A DNA stretch of 32,427 nucleotides from Frankia tisae (GCF_025403405.1 NZ_JANEZT010000025.1:1-32427); one strand, 5' to 3'. Positions 17,856 through 26,801 are shown, counted from the first letter of the stretch. Translations and numbers: made by a program. Notes: generated by a model not told the origin, from the letters alone.

Positions 17856-19169
17856 GTGGAGACCGGCCAGCAGGTCGCGGCGCGCGAGGCGGTGGCGATG
17901 GCCAGCGACCTCATCGCGTTCGACACCAGTAACCACGGCGACCCGCACGCCGGCACCGAGCGGCCCGCGGCCGAGTACGTGGCCGGCCGGCTGGCCGACG
18001 TCGGCTACGACGTCACCTACCTGGAGTCCGGGGCACCCGGGCGCGGCAACGTCGTCGCCCGGCTGGCCGGCGCCGACCCGTCGCGGGGCGCCCTGCTCCT
18101 GCACGGCCACCTCGACGTCGTCCCGGCGCAGGCGGCCGACTGGACGGTCCACCCGTTCTCCGGCGAGGTACGCGACGGCTACGTGTGGGGTCGCGGCGCC
18201 GTTGATATGAAAGGCGCGGTCGCGATCACGCTGGCGGTGGCCCGCCGCCTGCGCCGGGAGGGGATCATCCCACCGCGGGATCTGATCTTCGCGTATGTCG
18301 CCGACGAGGAGGCCGGCGGCTGGTACGGGGCCCGCTGGCTGGTGGACAACCGCCCTGACCTGTTCGAGGGCGCCACGGAGGCGATCGGTGAGGTCGGCGG
18401 CTTCTCCGTCACCCTCGGCGAGGACCTGCGCGCCTACCTCGTCCAGACGGCGGAGAAGGGCAGCCTGTGGCTGCGGCTGACCGCCCGGGGCCGCGGCGGG
18501 CACGGCTCGATGCTGCATGACGACAACCCGATCGCCACGCTGGCGGCGGCCGTCGCCCGCCTCGACGCCCACCGCTTCCCGCTGGTGCTCACCGATCCGG
18601 TCCGGGCGTTGCTCACCGGGATCGCGGACATCACCGGGGTCCCGTTCGACGAGGCCGATCCGCAGGCCGCCGTCGACCGCCTCGGCCCGCTGGCCCGCCT
18701 GGTCGGGGCGGCGCTGCGGGACACGGCGAACGTGACCCTGTTCGACGCCGGCTACCGGTCGAACGTCGTGCCCGCCACGGCCCGCGCCACCGTCGACGGG
18801 CGGTTCCTGCCCGGGCGGGAGGAGGCGTTCGGCCGCGAGCTGGTCGAGGTGCTCGGCCGGCGGGTACGGGCCGAATGGGACACCCTGCCGCCGGTCCGGA
18901 CGACCTTCGACGGCGCCCTGGTGGGCGCGATCCGCGCGGCGGTCGAGGCCGAGGACCCGGGCGCTCGCGTCCTGCCGTATCTGCTGGCCGCCGGTACGGA
19001 CGCGAAGTCCTTCCAGCGGCTGGGGATCCGCCACTTCGGGTTCACCCCGCTGCGCCTGCCGCCGGAGCTGGACTTCAGCGCCCTGTTCCACGGGGTTGAC
19101 GAACGGGTCCCGGTCACGGCCCTGGAGTTCGGCACCCGGGTGCTGCACCGGCTGCTGCGGACCTGCTGA
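17856..19169 (+). CDS. M20-family metallohydrolase (amidohydrolase/peptidase)
   Basis: A 437-residue zinc hydrolase of the M20/M25/M40 group. Metal and catalytic marks: LLHGHLDVVP (H85, D87), WGRGAVDMKG (D117) and VADEEAGG (E151/E152), plus the dimerisation-domain stretch GRGGHGSM (about 207-214) and a C-terminal His in FHGVDE. Members cleave peptides or N-acyl amino acids (aminoacylase, DapE, ArgE, carboxypeptidase). GTG 17856 lies 3 bases after the GNAT stop. In this context removal of an acetyl group from a processed cysteine derivative is attractive. General peptide cleavage of imported dipeptides or glutathione fragments is an equally simple reading. It is closer in style to the aminoacylase-1/CPG2 group than to the hippurate-hydrolase (M20D) group of YxeP/YtnL. 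Confidence 0.9.
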   Translation: METGQQVAAREAVAMASDLIAFDTSNHGDPHAGTERPAAEYVAGRLADVGYDVTYLESGAPGRGNVVARLAGADPSRGALLLHGHLDVVPAQAADWTVHPFSGEVRDGYVWGRGAVDMKGAVAITLAVARRLRREGIIPPRDLIFAYVADEEAGGWYGARWLVDNRPDLFEGATEAIGEVGGFSVTLGEDLRAYLVQTAEKGSLWLRLTARGRGGHGSMLHDDNPIATLAAAVARLDAHRFPLVLTDPVRALLTGIADITGVPFDEADPQAAVDRLGPLARLVGAALRDTANVTLFDAGYRSNVVPATARATVDGRFLPGREEAFGRELVEVLGRRVRAEWDTLPPVRTTFDGALVGAIRAAVEAEDPGARVLPYLLAAGTDAKSFQRLGIRHFGFTPLRLPPELDFSALFHGVDERVPVTALEFGTRVLHRLLRTC

Positions 19170-19337
19170 CGCGGGCACCATCCGGACGGGCGGCCCGTGC
19201 CGGAGGACCCGGCAGGCGGACGACGATCGGCCCTGCCTCCCGCGGGGCACGCCGGCCTACGGTCGAACCGGGCGTCGCCGCAACGGTCCGGGCGCGCCGT
19301 CGATCCGGACGCCCACCCAGCGACGAGGGGAAACGCG

Positions 19338-19811
19338 ATGACATCGACGAGTGTGGGTGCGCGGGAGTTCACCATCAGCGCCAGCGACAAGACGACCGTC
19401 ACCATCGACCACGCCGGGGGTGGTGTCCTACCCGCGGCGACGTGTCTGTGGCTGCTCGCCGGCGAGCAGGTGGGCCGGGTCGCGTTCCGCGCGGACGGGG
19501 AGATCCTCGTCCTGCCGGTGAACTACGTGCTGGACGGGGACGCCATCGCCTTCCGTACGGCCACCGGTTCCAAGCTGGCCGCCGCCCTCGAGGAGGACGC
19601 CGTCGGGTTCGAGGTCGACGGCCACGACCCGGTGGCCCGCGCGGGCTGGAGTGTTCTGATCAACGGCCGGGCGGCGGCGGTCAACGACCCGCAGACGCTG
19701 GCCAGGCTGGAGAAGACCGGACTCGCCCCGTGGGCGGACCGCATCGCCCATCCGCACTGGGTGCGCATCCTGCCCGAGTCGATGACCGGCCGGGTCGTCG
19801 CCCACTCCTGA
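19338..19811 (+). CDS. PPOX-like flavin-binding protein (PNPOx-like family)
   Basis: A 157-residue protein with CLWLLAGEQVGRVAFRADG, VLPVNYVLDGDAIAFRT and SVLINGRAAAV, the order seen in small actinobacterial pyridoxamine-phosphate-oxidase-like proteins. These bind FMN in a split barrel and are often stress-linked or of unknown substrate. ATG 19338 has GAGGGGAA 7 bases upstream. It lies 168 bases after the M20 gene and may be the last gene of that operon or an independent unit. It is not closely similar to the PPOX gene at 5098. A flavin-reductase role for the LLM enzyme is possible but only inferred. Confidence 0.8.
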   Translation: MTSTSVGAREFTISASDKTTVTIDHAGGGVLPAATCLWLLAGEQVGRVAFRADGEILVLPVNYVLDGDAIAFRTATGSKLAAALEEDAVGFEVDGHDPVARAGWSVLINGRAAAVNDPQTLARLEKTGLAPWADRIAHPHWVRILPESMTGRVVAHS

Positions 19812-19822
19812 GGGCCCCCTGG

Positions 19823-19837
19823 CGGGGTCGTACCCCG
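19823..19837. terminator. Hairpin between convergent genes
   Basis: CGGGG-TCGTA-CCCCG lies between the stop codons of the convergent PPOX (+) and SpoIIE-type (-) genes, with additional GGGCC/GGCCC pairing outside. It could stop transcription from both sides. Confidence 0.45.
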
Positions 19838-19874
19838 GGCCGGCCCACGACTGCCCGGCGGGGCGAGCCGGCCG

Positions 19875-21650
19875 TCAGTCCAGGCCGACGGCGAGCAGGC
19901 AGACGTCGTCGTCGCGACCGGCCGGGGCGACGATCTCCGCCAGGATCCCGTCGCACAGGTCCTCCAGTCCGCCGCCGGAGTCGGGCCCACCCGCCGGGCC
20001 GGGACCGGGTGGAAACCCGGCGCCTGCGGCGGCGGCGAACACGTCGAGGCGCTCCGACAGCGGTGTCTCGCGCCGTTCGATCAGCCCGTCGCTGTAGAGC
20101 AGCAGCCGGCAGCCGGCCGGCAGCGACAACACGCTCTGCCCGTACCGATGGTCCGGCGACGCGCCGAGGATGGGGCCGTGCACCTGTTCGAGGTAACGCG
20201 TGGACCGCCCGACGATCAACAGCGGCGGGGGATGTCCCGCGCAGGACCAGGTCAGCCGCCGCTCGCCCGGCGTGAGCAGGGCGACGACGGCGGTGGCCAG
20301 CACCTCGTCGCCCTGGCCGGCGAGGTTCGCGGCGAGCTGGGTGGTGATCTCCGCCGGAGTCCGCCCCTGCAGCGCGTAGGCCCGGGTGGCCTGGTACAGC
20401 TCCGCCATGATCGCGATCGCGTTGAGCCCGTGGCCGCCGACGTCCCCGACCACGAGCATGAGCTCGCCGTCCGGCAGCACGACGGCGTCATACCAGTCGC
20501 CGCCGATGCCGACGTCCCGGCTCGCCGGCAGGTACCGGGCACTGAGACGCACGCCGGCGAGATGGGGCAGCCGCTGCGGCAGGATCGCCCGTTGCATGAC
20601 GGCCACCAGCGTCGTCTGGCGCTCGTAGAGCCGGGCCCGTTCGAAGGCGTGGGCGCACGTCCCGGCGAGGGTCTGCAGGAACGCCTGATCGCCCGGGTCG
20701 AAGTCGCGGGACACTCCCCAGACGAGTACGAGGACGCCGATGAGCCGATCGGAGACGATCAGCGGCAGGTGGGCGCAGGCGTTCAGCTCGAGAACCCGTA
20801 CCGGCTCCTCCCGATCCGGGTAGTCGACGAGGTACTCGGCCCGGCTGCGGTGGTAGCGGGGCCGCCGGTCGCGCGCGACGTCGGCGGCGGCGGCCGGTCC
20901 GCGACCGGCCAGGCCCGGCCACAGCGCCAGGACCGGCGACGTGGCCGGGCGCACGATGCTGCGGTACGGCTCGCCGTCGTCGCCGTAGAGCAGGACTGCG
21001 GCGAAGATGATTCCGAGGTCGGCGGTGGCGGTGTGCACGACCACGTCGCCGAGCTCGTCGACGGTCAGGGCCCGCTCGAGCGCGTGGGTGACGTCGAGCA
21101 GGCGGGTGGCGCGCCACAGGGCGGTGGACCCCGGGCCGGCGCCGGGCCGGTCGGGCTGCACGGCGCTGACGTCGCCGACCAGCCCGACCATCCGGACCAC
21201 GCCGTCCGACTCATCGCGCAGGACGGCCCCTCGGACCTGGACCCAGCGGACCGCGCCATCCGGTCGCAGGATCCGGTACTCCTCCAGGACCGCGCCGGCG
21301 GTGCGGGCCGCGTCGAACATCGCCGTGCGCACGCCCGTCACGTCATCCGGGTGGACCATGGCGAACGCGGCGTCCATGGTCCCCTCGACCTCGTCCGAGG
21401 CGAGTCCGCACAGTGCCGCCGTCAGATCGTCACACGTGAACCGACCGGTGGCCAGCTCCCAGCTCCACACGCCGACCCCCGCGGCGGCCAGGGCCAGCTC
21501 GGGCGCACGGACCGCGCGACCCGTTCGCAGTCCCACCTCCGCGCCGCCCTCCCGCCGCGCATCAACGGCAACCCACGGCCGCACTGCTCCGGCCCGGGAC
21601 CCCGATGTTCGGCCTGTCCGCCAATCTTCCCCCGGGGCACCGCTGGGCAC
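19875..21650 (-). CDS. PAS-GAF-SpoIIE (PP2C) serine phosphatase
   Basis: Up to 591 residues. A PAS domain lies at about 50-165 (VWSWELATGRF, YRILRPDGAVRWVQVRG), a GAF-like domain at about 185-345 (AHLPLIVSDRLIGVLVLVWG), and a SpoIIE-type PP2C phosphatase at about 365-590 with RYLPASRDVGIGGDWYDAV, VGDVGGHGLNAIAIM and AGHPPPLL, whose Asp residues bind the metals. Such proteins dephosphorylate anti-sigma-factor antagonists in partner-switching pathways. No kinase or STAS gene is adjacent. The start is uncertain: GTG 21650 gives the longest form, while GTG 21536, just before the PAS domain and preceded by a GGGAGG site, removes a low-complexity 38 residues and looks better. Confidence 0.88.
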   Translation of the reverse strand: MPSGAPGEDWRTGRTSGSRAGAVRPWVAVDARREGGAEVGLRTGRAVRAPELALAAAGVGVWSWELATGRFTCDDLTAALCGLASDEVEGTMDAAFAMVHPDDVTGVRTAMFDAARTAGAVLEEYRILRPDGAVRWVQVRGAVLRDESDGVVRMVGLVGDVSAVQPDRPGAGPGSTALWRATRLLDVTHALERALTVDELGDVVVHTATADLGIIFAAVLLYGDDGEPYRSIVRPATSPVLALWPGLAGRGPAAAADVARDRRPRYHRSRAEYLVDYPDREEPVRVLELNACAHLPLIVSDRLIGVLVLVWGVSRDFDPGDQAFLQTLAGTCAHAFERARLYERQTTLVAVMQRAILPQRLPHLAGVRLSARYLPASRDVGIGGDWYDAVVLPDGELMLVVGDVGGHGLNAIAIMAELYQATRAYALQGRTPAEITTQLAANLAGQGDEVLATAVVALLTPGERRLTWSCAGHPPPLLIVGRSTRYLEQVHGPILGASPDHRYGQSVLSLPAGCRLLLYSDGLIERRETPLSERLDVFAAAAGAGFPPGPGPAGGPDSGGGLEDLCDGILAEIVAPAGRDDDVCLLAVGLD

Positions 21651-21735
21651 ACTTTGGGACGCCGGCCGGGACCGGGGCCGGCTCCCGCGGGCGCCCGGGT
21701 CGACGGGACCGGGCTGGGCCCGGCCCTGCCTCGGG

Positions 21736-22533
21736 CTACTCGAGGATGTCGATGACGCCGGCGGCGTCGAAGCCGCGCAACAGCGACTCGTTGGCGGAGA
21801 TCAGATGGCGCCGCCAGAACCGCTCCGCCTCGTCGGCCTCGCCGGCCCGCACGAGGCTGATCAGCTTCTCGTACGCCCTGACCGCCCGGCGATACTGCAA
21901 CTGCACCTCGTCCGGCTCGGACTCGTAGTGCGTCCTCGTCGCGGTCGCCATGTGCCGCGCGAGGATCTCCTGGATCATGCCGGCCGTGACCACGAGGGCA
22001 CGGTTGCCGGACTGCTTGACGACGACCTCGTGGAACCGGGCGAACGCCGTCCCGACAGCGTCGCCGCTCACGTCCTGGGCCAGCCGGGCGGTCAGGTCGT
22101 CGAGCGCGGCGGCAAGCGCCTCGATCGCGTCGTCGGAGCCTCGATCGGCAACCAGCCAGGCGGCCAGCGGCTCGATGCCGAGGCGGGCGACAAGCACCTC
22201 GCCGAGGGTGGTGCCCGCGACGGCGAGCAGCAGCCCGGCCGGGCGGGCGACCACCTCGGGGCCCGGTACCCGGATGCGGGCGCCGGTGCGGGAGCCACGC
22301 CGGACCTCGACGAGGGACTCGGCCTCCAGCACCCGCACGGCCTCGCGCAGCGTCGGGCGGGAGACCCCGAAGTGGGTCATGAGCTCGGCTTCGCGCGGTA
22401 GGTAGTCGCCGTCGCGCAGCTCCCCCGTGACGATCATACGACGCAGCCGGCGCGTGAGCAGCTCGGCCGTCTTCGGGGATCGCACGTCAGCCCCGGACCG
22501 GCCCTCCGGCAGAGAGAAGACCGGGGCGGCCAT
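21736..22533 (-). CDS. GntR-family regulator, FadR/FCD subfamily
   Basis: A 265-residue DNA-binding protein. The N-terminal winged helix (about 20-85) contains LRDGDYLPREAELMTHFGVSRPTLREAVRVLEAESLVEVRRGS. The C-terminal helical FCD ligand domain (about 110-245) contains RLGIEPLAAWLVADR and FHEVVVKQSGNRALV. FCD proteins sense small organic acids or acyl-CoA and usually repress nearby catabolic genes. It lies 225 bases downstream of an atypical crotonase on the same strand, with a 30-bp inverted repeat between them, so autoregulation or control of the crotonase is likely. It is followed by the SpoIIE-type gene 85 bases on. Confidence 0.92.
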   Translation of the reverse strand: MAAPVFSLPEGRSGADVRSPKTAELLTRRLRRMIVTGELRDGDYLPREAELMTHFGVSRPTLREAVRVLEAESLVEVRRGSRTGARIRVPGPEVVARPAGLLLAVAGTTLGEVLVARLGIEPLAAWLVADRGSDDAIEALAAALDDLTARLAQDVSGDAVGTAFARFHEVVVKQSGNRALVVTAGMIQEILARHMATATRTHYESEPDEVQLQYRRAVRAYEKLISLVRAGEADEAERFWRRHLISANESLLRGFDAAGVIDILE

Positions 22534-22597
22534 GGGATCGACTCCTCGCGTAGGGAACGTCGGATGCTGCGGACCTGGGATCTATAGCCGCGATACC

Positions 22598-22627
22598 GGT
22601 CGGGACCACGGAATCGCGGTACCGACC
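22598..22627 (-). promoter_or_regulatory. Inverted-repeat operator upstream of the GntR gene
   Basis: GGTCGGGACC (22598-22607) and GGTACCGACC (22618-22627) are inverted repeats with 9 of 10 matches, with centres 20 bp apart. The site lies 65 bases before the regulator's start codon, suitable for binding of a GntR dimer pair. Confidence 0.45.
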
Positions 22628-22758
22628 TCATGCTACTACAGAGTCAACTTAGTTACCTTTGAGCAGATGCGACGCCTGTGACCCGGGATGCGCGGCCGGT
22701 TGCAAAACGATACCTGCCGGGACGGGCCCAGCGGCACCCGCACCCGCCGGCGTGACCA

Positions 22759-23544
22759 TCAACGCACCTCATAGCCGCCGCGGGTCGCCGGCTGCGTGCG
22801 CGACGTGCCCGGCGGGGTCGCGACCTGCACGTAGAGCAGCCCGGTGCGCAGGGCCTGCGTCCGGGTGGAGTCCAACGACTCCCAGATCGCCCGCACGGTC
22901 TGCTGGACCGCCACGGTCGGGTGCCGGGCGATGCGCTGCGCGATGTCCTGCGCCCGCGGCCACAACCGGTCACGAGGGACGACCTCGCTGACGAACCCGA
23001 TCTCGTGGGCGCGCCTGGCCGACATCCGTTCGTCGTTACCGAGCAGCGCCATGCGCAGCACCTCACCGATCGGGATGCGCCGCGCCAGCCCGATCGGCTC
23101 CAGCGCCGCGGTCATCCCGAAGGTGACGTGCGGGTCGAAGAAGGTCGCCTCCTCGCCGGCGATGATGATGTCGGCCTCGTTCAGCCAGTACAGCGCCCCA
23201 CCCGCAGCCATCCCCTGCACCGCGCACACCAGCGGCTTCCAGCACTGGTTGAACTTCGGGGAGAGGTAGGCGGCCGGGTCGACCTGCTTGAGGGGCTCCT
23301 TCGCGAGGTCGTAGCCCTCGACCACGTCGACGCCGGTACTGAAGGCGCGCTCGCCCTGCGCCCGCAGGACGACGACATGCACGTCGTCGGTGACGGCCGC
23401 GAAGTCCCAGATCACCCGGAAGTCGTCCAGCACCTCCTGGTTGAACGAGTTGAGCCGGTCGGGCCGGTTGAGCGTGAGGGTGAGAACGTGATCATCACCC
23501 AGGGTCACGAGAACGCTCGTCAGCACGGGTACCTCGGCCGGCAT
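22759..23544 (-). CDS. Crotonase (enoyl-CoA hydratase/isomerase family) lacking both catalytic Glu residues
   Basis: A 261-residue protein with the crotonase pattern LTLNRPDRLNSFN, the first oxyanion-hole region FSTGVDVVEG and the second VQGMAAGG. ATG 23544 has GAGGAGG 7 bases upstream. An open frame continues further upstream but is not crotonase-like. Aligned by eye with enoyl-CoA hydratase, the two catalytic glutamates fall on Tyr (about Y119, in GGALYWLNEAD) and His (about H139, in FDPHVTFG). Simple hydration of enoyl-CoA is therefore doubtful. Crotonase relatives also carry out isomerisation, hydrolysis and decarboxylation. The oxyanion hole appears intact, so it should still bind a CoA thioester. 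The gene next to it encodes an FCD-type regulator. Confidence 0.9.
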   Translation of the reverse strand: MPAEVPVLTSVLVTLGDDHVLTLTLNRPDRLNSFNQEVLDDFRVIWDFAAVTDDVHVVVLRAQGERAFSTGVDVVEGYDLAKEPLKQVDPAAYLSPKFNQCWKPLVCAVQGMAAGGALYWLNEADIIIAGEEATFFDPHVTFGMTAALEPIGLARRIPIGEVLRMALLGNDERMSARRAHEIGFVSEVVPRDRLWPRAQDIAQRIARHPTVAVQQTVRAIWESLDSTRTQALRTGLLYVQVATPPGTSRTQPATRGGYEVR

Positions 23545-23640
23545 GTCGTTGCCTCCTCGTATCGGCGACCCGCCGGACCCTCGGTGGCCCGGGGCACGCG
23601 GGACGCGGGACGCGACCCTGCGGCAGCGCGCCCGATGACA

Positions 23641-23670
23641 TGTATAACTCAGTGCGCGAGGAAAGTTCAA
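23641..23670 (-). promoter_or_regulatory. Promoter of the crotonase gene
   Basis: On the minus strand TTGAAC (23670-23665), an 18-base spacer and TATACA (23646-23641) lie about 100 bases before the start codon. The rest of the 23545-23877 gap shows no gene. Confidence 0.55.
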
Positions 23671-23877
23671 CCTCTCGCCGCCGCGCCAGCCGGACGGGCC
23701 GGTGGGGGCACTATTCGCAGTCCATCGCAGGCGGACCGCACGACGCACTTCACCGCAGATCGGAGTGGACATCCACGCATCATCCGAGCTGATCGAACTC
23801 GTCGGGACAGTTCGGGCCCGGCGTTCCCGACCTATGCCCCGATCCAGGTGAACGCGAATCACACAGAGCGGACAACC

Positions 23878-24955
23878 TCATGACACCCCGCGCCACGGAC
23901 CCGGGCGGACGCTACTCGATTTGCCTGCCCCGTAATCGCCGCACACCGCCCGGCGGGCGCTGGACCGACCCCGACCCCACCGGCGTCGCATTCTCGACAC
24001 CGGCCCACCCGGAGCCCGACGGACGGTCAGACACGGCCCGGATGGAACACCCGTGCACGCAAGGAGCGCAAACCGGACGATGGTGGCCAGAAGGCCACTG
24101 ACCAGCACGGTGACTATCGCCGAGAGCACCCCCGAGCCCCGCCACAGCAGAGGTGAAACGGCCAGCGCCGCACTGGAGATGATCAGGGCCGCCCCGAAGA
24201 CCATCGCGGACCCCGTGAACCGAGGCGCCCACCGCTGACTGCCGGAGCGACGGAACGTGAACCGACGGTTCGCCCACGCGTTTCCCACCACCGCGATGCA
24301 CAGGGACACCGGATTGGCGTCGAATGCCAACAGCACCCTCCTGAGCAGGGCGTAAAGGGCGATGTACGACGGCGTGGAGATGGTTCCGATCACCGCGAAC
24401 AGGCCGAGCTGGGCCCTCATCCCGGCCGGCGGCCGCGCCGCCGCCCGCTCGGCCGGCAGCTCGACACGCCCCCGACCTGCGAGGATGCGCAGCCCCACCC
24501 GCCACATCCCACCCAGGTCCGCCAGCGCCGTGGCGACGGCGTCGGCGCCCGAGTCCGGGTCAGTCCACCCGGTCGACGGGCAGGCAGTAGGAGCCGCGCC
24601 ACGTCCGCCCGCACCTCCTTGAAGCCACACCGGGCGCCCCAGAAGAAGCTGCGGAAGATGATTTCCCGCCTCGAGCCGCGGAAAACCGGGCGCCGCGCCG
24701 CAGCCGGGATCCGATGGCGATTTCCGAAGGCAGATCCCGGCCTTTGACGTCGAGCTGCCGAACCTGGGCACGGGATAGTTCCGCCGCCATCCGGTCCGCA
24801 ACGACGAGCGTCCGGTACATGCTCGCTTTGTCGACGATCGTGATACGCCATCCATAGGGATAGAGGTCGGTGAGGCAGGTGCGCAGACGGCGCACACTGC
24901 GTTCCAGCGCCGCCTCCTCGCTGTAGACCGGAATCGCTACGTCGACGCGATTCAT
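23878..24955 (-). pseudogene. Broken GT2-GtrA bifunctional glycosyltransferase gene
   Basis: From 24955 the minus strand begins a family-2 glycosyltransferase: MNRVDVAIPVYSEEAALERS, then WRITIVDKASMYRTLVVADRMAAEL. The central DxD-containing part is missing: KGRDLPSE runs straight into IAIGSRLRRGARF. The frame then shifts, and later pieces appear in other frames (CGFKEVRADVARLLLP, then DPDSGADAVATALADL). A four-helix GtrA membrane domain follows (LGLFAVIGTISTPSYIALYALL to ATIVRFALL). GT2-GtrA fusions are common in actinomycetes and act in polyprenol-linked sugar transfer at the membrane. A deletion plus at least two frameshifts make this copy non-functional, although the GtrA part alone remains open. 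Confidence 0.7.
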
Positions 24956-25198
24956 GACGGGTGGCCTCGCCGCATGCGAGAAAATTGCATCGGTGCTGGA
25001 CGGCACGGTTTCCCCTGGACTCCAGGGTGAACGGAGCCGTGCCCTGAGGCCGGGCGAGAAACGCGGGAACGGCCCTGGGACAACCGATCGGGACGGCGGG
25101 TATCACCGGCCATGCGGATGGCGGCGAGGTCCGTCGGCGACGGCCGATCCGCGCTTCCAGGGCCTGGCATTCGTAGAGGTTCGACGAAGAGGTGTCGG

Positions 25199-25558
25199 TC
25201 AGAACCCGGAAATCCTGGAGGAGGTCGGCCGGCGAGATGTCGATGGCGGGCTCCGGAATCCCGCCGCCGCCGAACGGCGAGGCCGGCCCGCCCGGTGAGC
25301 CTGCAGGTAGGCGAGCATCGGTGGGGTGATCAGGTCGACGGGCCGGCGGTGGGGTCGCTGCCCTGGCGGGGATGGCACGGCGGGGATGGCACTATGCCAC
25401 GAACTGCTCATCGACCGGGCCGCGGCGGCGCAGTAGATGTTGCCGTAACCGTTGCGGTCCAGGCGCCTGAGATCGAGGGCCGCACCAAAGATCAGGACTG
25501 CGGTCAGTGCCGCCCATTCCAGGCTGCGGCCCAGGCGGATTCCCGTGCATCCGCCCAC
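25199..25558 (-). pseudogene. N-terminal remnant of a GT39-type membrane glycosyltransferase
   Basis: The minus-strand frame starts with a membrane segment (LEWAALTAVLIFGAALDLRRL) followed by DRNGYGNIYCAAAARSM and SSSWH. This matches the first helix and the NG-x2-N-x-YYAAAV-x-SM-x-x-SWHN block of actinomycete family-39 glycosyltransferases. After that the similarity fades (a weak TPPMLAYLQA remains), and about 400 further residues expected for the family are absent. It lies just upstream of the broken GT2-GtrA gene, as intact copies often do, so a two-gene surface-sugar unit has decayed here. The bases 24956-25198 between them show nothing clear. Confidence 0.55.
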
Positions 25559-26093
25559 TTCATCGGCCTCCGACCCACCTAATAAAGACGGGCGCTCATC
25601 GGATAACCTGGCGGAGCCGCTTTCGTCGCCGGCCCCCGCGCCGGCAACCTACGTGTCCCGGGTCCTCCATTAATCTCCTTCCGTGCCCGTCACAAACCGG
25701 TGGGAGGGTAGAGCGGCGGCGTGAGCGGCCGCACCCGAGGGAACCCCCGTTCGGGGTAGGGATCAGGATCCTCATCCGGACTTCCCCGGCGCCGTGAGAG
25801 TCTGTTCTCGCACATCGGAGCGGGCGGCATTGACGACATGGCCGAACCGCGAGATAACCTTTTCGATGTAGCCGACAGTGGGGTCCGACGAAGGCATCCC
25901 GAGCCCGGAGGGAGTTGGTGTGGCGGCGCACCCACTTCACCCGAGCCCGGACCATGCACGGCCTCCCACAAAGGTGGTGTACGGCTGATCCCCTGCCCGA
26001 CCCTCGGATGAATTTGCCGGACTGTCGGCGATGGGCCGGCGATCCTCATCCGGAGCGGTCGGGTAAACCGGAGTGGACAGGGAGAGGAGCACG
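25559..26093. other. Gene-free stretch before the LuxR-type gene
   Basis: I see no gene that convinces. The 14-bp sequence GATCCTCATCCGGA is repeated at 25767-25780 and 26041-26054. CCCCCGTTCGGGG near 25745-25757 is a small hairpin. The second repeat copy lies 40 bases before the LuxR-type start, so it may be a regulator site. Confidence 0.4.
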
Positions 26094-26561
26094 ATGGGCC
26101 CAATGGTTTCGGACTCGCCCGCTGTGCAGGTGCGCCTGCACCGGACGATGACCGCCGCAGGCTTCGACCGAGCGTCGGGTCCTTTCACCACCGACAACCA
26201 GCCGACCGACGCGCGGACCCAGCGGGAACGGGTTCGCCTGGCCCAGATCGAGCTGCTCGAGCTCAGCGCGCAGCTCACGACGCCCCACCTGCGACGCCAG
26301 ATCCTGCGCATCTACTCTCTGCTACGCAGCGAGCCGGTAGTGCAGAGCCCGGCGAAGCCACCGCCCTTCCGCCTCACCCTGCGTGAGATGGAGGTGCTCA
26401 CTCTGGTGGCCACCGGGTGTTCCAACGTCGAGGCGGCGGAGCAGCTCACCATCCGGGCCGAGACGGTCAAGACCTACATGCGCAGCATCATGCGCAAGAT
26501 GGGGGTACGCAACCGGACGGCCGCGGTGCACACCGCCCGGCAGATCGGTCTGCTGGACTGA
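26094..26561 (+). CDS. Small LuxR-type HTH regulator without receiver domain
   Basis: A 155-residue protein. The C-terminal 65 residues are a LuxR/GerE HTH: LTLREMEVLTLVATGCSNVEAAEQL, then TVKTYMRSIMRKMGVRNRTAAVHTARQIGLL. The N-terminal 85 residues are polar and helical (VRLAQIELLELSAQL), with no receiver, GAF or autoinducer domain seen. ATG 26094 follows GGAGAGGAG. An in-frame GTG at 26073 would add seven residues. It may be an orphan regulator or act with a partner protein through the helical N-terminus. It converges with the solute-binding-protein gene on the opposite strand, separated by a terminator. Confidence 0.82.
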   Translation: MGPMVSDSPAVQVRLHRTMTAAGFDRASGPFTTDNQPTDARTQRERVRLAQIELLELSAQLTTPHLRRQILRIYSLLRSEPVVQSPAKPPPFRLTLREMEVLTLVATGCSNVEAAEQLTIRAETVKTYMRSIMRKMGVRNRTAAVHTARQIGLLD

Positions 26562-26765
26562 CCGGCAGCACCCGCGGCGGCAGGACCCGCATCCGCAATA
26601 CCGGCACTACGGTGCCACAAACACCACCGGCACCTTCCGGCGCCATCGCCGGCGGCCCTTCCCGGCCACCGCTCGGCACTGCCCCGCTCGGGCCACGCCA
26701 CGGTCCGTCGGCCCGCTCCGGCACTCCCTCCATGCCGGATCGCGACCACTCCGGAACATGACAAC

Positions 26766-26801
26766 GGGCTCGGATCGGACAGCATCGTCCGATCCGAGCC
26801 C
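26766..26801. terminator. Perfect 15-bp bidirectional terminator hairpin
   Basis: GGGCTCGGATCGGAC and GTCCGATCCGAGCCC are perfect inverted repeats around an AGCATC loop, located between the convergent LuxR-type (+) and solute-binding-protein (-) genes. The rest of 26562-26861 holds nothing else I can identify. Confidence 0.8.

Noticed and set aside
20148-21755. Long plus-strand frame opposite the SpoIIE-type gene
   Set aside because: It is the antisense shadow of a well-recognised PAS-GAF-PP2C protein. Its composition (His/Asp/Arg-rich, no fold) is typical of GC-rich antisense frames.
23545-23862. 106-residue N-terminal extension of the crotonase
   Set aside because: ATG 23544 has a strong ribosome-binding site and family-length product, and the promoter at 23641-23670 lies inside the extension.
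23880-24101. Plus-strand small gene starting at ATG 23880
   Set aside because: It is antisense to the GtrA remnant, has no ribosome-binding site and shows no domain.
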